DNA from: JAYZDP01 sp036337765
GTDB taxonomy: Bacteria > Acidobacteriota > Thermoanaerobaculia > Multivoradales > Multivoraceae
DNA: 46,851 nucleotides
Assembly: GCA_036337765.1 (NCBI GenBank)
Contig: JAYZDP010000153.1
Location: 1-46,851, forward strand
Reading direction: 5' to 3'
The notes under the pieces were generated by a model, which had not been told where the DNA came from, made no database searches, and saw nothing but the letters and a program-made list of their open reading frames with translations. Below, in pieces: positions 43,675-46,851 of the stretch. Position 1 is the first letter of the stretch; every line of letters starts with the position of its first letter. The translations under genes were made by a program, and so were the position numbers.

Positions 43675-43754
43675 AAGAACATCGAGGTCGTGACCTCGCG
43701 CGAAGCTGTTGCTCGAGACGATCGAAGACTGACGGCTCGCTGCCGTGCCGGGCC

Positions 43755-44888
43755 TCAGATGATGTCGGTGTCACCGAGCATGTAGTGAAGAGTCACGTCC
43801 GGCTTCGCGAACAGGGCGGCCAGTTTTTTGTCGACCCCGACGGTCCGGTAGTGGAGAATGAGCCGGCGACGTACAGGTGCGAATCGGCGGCTACGTAGCG
43901 CCCGATACGTTGGGTGGAGCGGCGGTAGCCAGCATTCCAGCGCTGCGATCCCTTCGCGCTCCTGGCACAGATTCGCCGCATCGTCAGCCAGAGCGGCGGC
44001 CACGTCGGGCCGCCCGGGCTCGACCAGCAGGTCTGCCAGCGCGGCGAGCGGAGCCGTCGGTGAGGTGACGGCGTAGCCCAGCAGATCGCCGTTAGCGGCG
44101 AACGCCGCACGAGCCTCGAAGGCTCCGGCACGCGGATCCATATAACGCCAGTTCAGGTGTCGAGCGGATCGGCTGATGACCAATTCGAAAGGCGCCAGAG
44201 CCCGCGCGAGGAAAGCGTCGAAGGACGCATCGAAGCGATCGATGGAGCGAATGGTGACCGATCCGTCCGCTGGCAGGCCGACACGGTGCACCCAGGCCCC
44301 CAGCCTGGCGAAGGATCGCAGCAACACGCCGAGCACGAGTCCGGCCGCGCTTCGCACCATTGGCGTTCTGAGCCCTGAGCCCGCGAGCGGCCGCAGGAGT
44401 AGCGATACCGTCGAGCCGAGCTGCGTGAGTCCTCGTCGCTGCCACTGACCGAAAAGCGCGGGCTGCTTCGTGGCGGTGAGGTGAATGAACTCGCAGCGGG
44501 ACAAGAGATCGTCCTTGAAGCGGTTATGTATCGAGGACAGGCCTTGACCCCGGTGTCGAGGGGAGACCGCGAGATCGTTGAAGGCGATTCGGCGGGTGGA
44601 CCGGCCGTTGAGAAGAAACTCCTGGTTCCAGACCGTCTGCCCGACCGCGAGCTCGTTCCCGAGCCGCCCCAGTATCGCCGCCTCATCTTCGTCGGCGCCC
44701 TCCAGCTTCCAGCGCAGATGATCGACCGCAGGCACACCGGTCTGTCGCCCTGGCCACTGAGGGAACGAGGCTTCGAGTAGGGCCGCGAGCTCTTCGATGT
44801 CGGCGTCCGACAGCTCGGCACGGCGCAGCATCCTGAAGACGGGCGCGTCGGTGCGCTGCCCAGCGTCTAGGCTCTCTTCCGGTGGCAT
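43755..44888 (-). CDS. GNAT-family N-acetyltransferase-like protein
   Basis: A 377-residue protein from ATG 44888; an ATG at 44957 would overlap the upstream gene by 35 bp, and neither start has a clear ribosome site. The N-terminal half reads as a GNAT fold (AELSDADIEELAALLEASFPQW; FNDLAVSPRHRGQGLSSIHNRF is the acetyl-CoA loop R-x-x-G-x-G/S). The C-terminal half may be a second, degenerate GNAT-like domain (LNWRYMDPRAG, then LLGYAVTS). Such two-domain GNATs occur near surface-polysaccharide and catabolic genes. It lies 34 bp after the racemase-like gene, so is probably in the same operon. Confidence 0.75.
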   Translation of the reverse strand: MPPEESLDAGQRTDAPVFRMLRRAELSDADIEELAALLEASFPQWPGRQTGVPAVDHLRWKLEGADEDEAAILGRLGNELAVGQTVWNQEFLLNGRSTRRIAFNDLAVSPRHRGQGLSSIHNRFKDDLLSRCEFIHLTATKQPALFGQWQRRGLTQLGSTVSLLLRPLAGSGLRTPMVRSAAGLVLGVLLRSFARLGAWVHRVGLPADGSVTIRSIDRFDASFDAFLARALAPFELVISRSARHLNWRYMDPRAGAFEARAAFAANGDLLGYAVTSPTAPLAALADLLVEPGRPDVAAALADDAANLCQEREGIAALECWLPPLHPTYRALRSRRFAPVRRRLILHYRTVGVDKKLAALFAKPDVTLHYMLGDTDII

Positions 44889-44922
44889 CGGTACCAGAGG
44901 CGCGTCGAGTAGGCGCTGTCGC

Positions 44923-46089
44923 CTACCGGACCGGGTGCTTGGCCAGCCCAGCCTCATCGGGCTCGGTACCCCAGCCAGGGGTGTCGGACAGATGAAGATG
45001 GCTATCGCGGATGTCGGGAGAAGCGGTGAAGAGCTCGCCGTCCCAGGGGATGCGGTCGATGTCGGTCTCCATGATCCGGAGATTGGGTACGGCGGCCGCC
45101 ATGTGGGCGTTCATCATGGTTGCCAGGTGACCGTAGTAGTTGTGCGGAGCGACGTTGACCTGGTGCGCGGCGGCGCAGGAGGCGATCTTCATCGACTGCC
45201 AGATGCCGTTCCAGACCGCGTCGATGATGGCGACGTCCATCGACTGGGCGCGCAGGTAGGGGAGGAAGGCCTCGGTGGTGATGAGGGTTTCGCACGAGCT
45301 GATCGGATGCGGACTGCGTGAGCGGATGGTGGCGAGCCCCTCTGGCGACGGGCTGTCGATCTCGATCCAGAACATGTCGAGATCCGCGATCGCGCGCACG
45401 ATCTCGAGGTAGCCCTCGGTCTTGGCGTTGAAGTTCAGATCCAACAGCAGGTCGACGTCCGGGCCTGCTCCCTCGCGGAACGCTTCGAGATGGCGGCGGA
45501 TGTCGCGCAGGATGTGGCGCGGCACATTCTGATCGGGGCCGAAGGGCCGGCCGAAGCCCGGAGCCCAGCCGCGCGGCTTGCCGTTGGAATAGTCGAAGAT
45601 GTTGGTCTTCAGCGCCGTGAAGCCGCGATCGCGGACCTCGGCACCGAGCGCCTTGACACCCCCGATGTCGGTGATGGCGTTGCCGTAGATCTGCGGAATG
45701 CCGATGCGCCAAGTTCCACAGTGTGACCAGTAGACCCGCACCGCGTCGCGCACCTTGCCACCCAACAGGTCGTAGCACGGCACGCCTAGGACCTTCGCCT
45801 TGGCGTCGAGAATGGCGTTCTCGACTGCACCGATGGCCATCGCCATCACCCCCGACATCGATTGACGTGCCCGTGCCAGACTGCGCTGATAGATCAGCTC
45901 GACGTCCATCACACTCTGACCGACGACTCGCTCCTCGAGCCTCTCGATGACGGCGGTGACGCCGTAGGCCCCCTGATGCTCGTCGTACTCGCTCCACCCA
46001 ACCGTGCCGTCCTCGGTGGTGAGCCTGACGAAGTGGTAGTTACGCCAGCCAGCGTCACAGTGGCGCGTCTCGATCTGTGCGACGTTCAT
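44923..46089 (-). CDS. Mandelate racemase/muconate-lactonizing enzyme family protein
   Basis: A 388-residue enolase-superfamily member. Metal ligands read D217 (LLLDLNFN), E243 (WIEIDSP) and E267 (SCETL). K161 takes the place of the first Lys of the KxK motif, the second position being Asn (K-T-N). D290 and H316 (APHNYYG) are spaced as the His-Asp acid/base dyad of the mandelate racemase branch. Acid-sugar dehydratases of this type are common. The loss of the second KxK lysine argues against a racemase, which is inference. It lies 32 bp after the peptidase gene and 34 bp before the GNAT gene. Confidence 0.9.
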   Translation of the reverse strand: MNVAQIETRHCDAGWRNYHFVRLTTEDGTVGWSEYDEHQGAYGVTAVIERLEERVVGQSVMDVELIYQRSLARARQSMSGVMAMAIGAVENAILDAKAKVLGVPCYDLLGGKVRDAVRVYWSHCGTWRIGIPQIYGNAITDIGGVKALGAEVRDRGFTALKTNIFDYSNGKPRGWAPGFGRPFGPDQNVPRHILRDIRRHLEAFREGAGPDVDLLLDLNFNAKTEGYLEIVRAIADLDMFWIEIDSPSPEGLATIRSRSPHPISSCETLITTEAFLPYLRAQSMDVAIIDAVWNGIWQSMKIASCAAAHQVNVAPHNYYGHLATMMNAHMAAAVPNLRIMETDIDRIPWDGELFTASPDIRDSHLHLSDTPGWGTEPDEAGLAKHPVR

Positions 46090-46121
46090 GGCCGCGGACC
46101 CTACCAGCCGACTCTGTCCGG

Positions 46122-46851
46122 CTATTCGTCTTCTTCGTCGGGCTCAGGCAGCGGCAGGTCGATCTCATGGCCCCAGATGTGCTTCTCGAACCAGCGCCAG
46201 TTCTGCCAGTTCGCGGCCAGCCGTGCTTTGGGCTCTGCAATGCCGAGGCCGAGCTCTGGGAAGATGATGAGCTCGGCCTCGACGCCGACGTCGCGCAGCC
46301 CCTGGTAGAGCTGGTACGCGTTAGGAACCGGCACGCGGCGATCGGCGTTGGCGTGTTGAATGAGGGTCGGAGTCTTCGCCCCCTGGATGTAGGTCATCGG
46401 CGACGTCTTGGCATACACATCCGGGTCGTCCCAGGGGGTGGCCTCGAGGTAGTTGCGGGTGAAGCGGTGGATGTCGGTGTTGACGTAGTTGGTCATCCAG
46501 TCGGAGTTGCCGGCGAAGAGCTCACTGGCAGTCGCCAGAAACGACGAGATGTAGCCCCCCTGGCTCCAGCCCATCGCGCCCACGCGCTCCGGGTCGACCC
46601 AGCCGCGGTCGATCAGGGCCTCGACGCCGGTCTCGACGTCCCAAGCGTCGCCGACGCCGAGGTTACGTACGTTGAGCGCGCGAAAGTCCGCGCCGTAGCC
46701 GGCCGAGTCGCGGTAATTGGGCATCAGTACGAGCGCCCCGCGCGCCATCCACTGCACCACCGGGTAGACGAAGGCCGAGACCGGTGTGGGCCGCGAGGTG
46801 CCGGTCGGGCCACCGTGGATGACGACCAGCAGCGGCAGCTTCTCGGTTGGG
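46122..46851 (-). CDS. S9 prolyl oligopeptidase-family peptidase, C-terminal part, catalytic His replaced
   Basis: The frame is open to the right edge (first full codon ends at 46850), so only the last ~242 residues are seen. They form an alpha/beta hydrolase: VVIHGGPTGTSR (oxyanion loop), nucleophile motif GWSQGGYISS, and the Asp region NADRRVPVPNAYQLYQGLRD. In this family the final catalytic His sits in a GHGI motif before EPK/KPK. Here the motif reads GLGIAEPK, with CTC (Leu) at 46245-46247. A single base change from CAC would restore His. The protein may be inactive, the base may be an assembly error, or the His may come from elsewhere. It heads the enolase-family/GNAT operon. Confidence 0.88.
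   Translation of the reverse strand, partial: PTEKLPLLVVIHGGPTGTSRPTPVSAFVYPVVQWMARGALVLMPNYRDSAGYGADFRALNVRNLGVGDAWDVETGVEALIDRGWVDPERVGAMGWSQGGYISSFLATASELFAGNSDWMTNYVNTDIHRFTRNYLEATPWDDPDVYAKTSPMTYIQGAKTPTLIQHANADRRVPVPNAYQLYQGLRDVGVEAELIIFPELGLGIAEPKARLAANWQNWRWFEKHIWGHEIDLPLPEPDEEDE

Overview
The window is about 47 kb of high-GC, densely packed bacterial chromosome. It holds roughly 33 recognisable genes with GTG and TTG starts, short intergenic gaps and many 4-bp start/stop overlaps. RND efflux parts, lipoproteins, Tat-type signals and a PQQ enzyme point to a Gram-negative cell. A DUF1592/DUF1552 gene pair and a decayed orphan MacB/FtsX-type permease of the kind common in Acidobacteriota make an uncultured acidobacterium-like organism a reasonable guess; another high-GC environmental phylum is possible. 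I see no rRNA, tRNA, CRISPR array, phage or complete insertion sequence.

Layout. 1-3.6 kb: a 5'-truncated DUF1587/1592/1588/1585 protein overlapping a Tat-exported DUF1552 protein. 3.6-5.7 kb: a TetR regulator fused to a GNAT acetyltransferase, a tandem palindromic operator, the stub of a divergent ABC-ATPase-like gene, a G-quadruplex motif, and a ~0.7 kb segment bounded by 14-bp inverted repeats that carries a small membrane protein. 5.7-10.4 kb: a ThDP enzyme and a secreted sulfatase, facing a cyclase/SDR operon. 10.5-11.3 kb: an eroded permease pseudogene. 11.5-15.9 kb: a methyltransferase and a 1,219-residue sulfotransferase-glycosyltransferase-glycosyltransferase protein, probably for surface glycan. 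15.9-21.1 kb: a four-gene operon with an RND pump, its adaptor and two small exported proteins.

21.1-25.8 kb: a single-chain biotin-dependent acyl-CoA carboxylase convergent with a quinone oxidoreductase-type gene, which is preceded by a short frame with an amber codon. 26-32.1 kb: a Bat-type operon (MoxR, DUF58, BatD-like membrane protein, VWA, small membrane protein, VWA). 32.1-36.5 kb: an LLM flavin oxidoreductase, a peptide-type ABC binding lipoprotein and two permeases, without ATPases. 36.7-46.85 kb: catabolic and exported enzymes, namely a D-2-hydroxyacid dehydrogenase, PhoD-like phosphatase, DUF3604 lipoprotein, PQQ dehydrogenase, GNAT protein, mandelate-racemase-type enzyme and a 3'-end S9 peptidase whose usual catalytic His is a Leu.

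The content suggests a heterotroph that imports peptides or oligomers, handles sulfated or phosphorylated organics, oxidises sugars or alcohols in the periplasm with PQQ, and modifies its surface glycans. The most unusual items are the TetR-GNAT fusion with its operator and truncated neighbour, the sulfotransferase/double glycosyltransferase fusion, the single-chain carboxylase and the His-to-Leu S9 peptidase. No wholly new system is proven by sequence reading alone.
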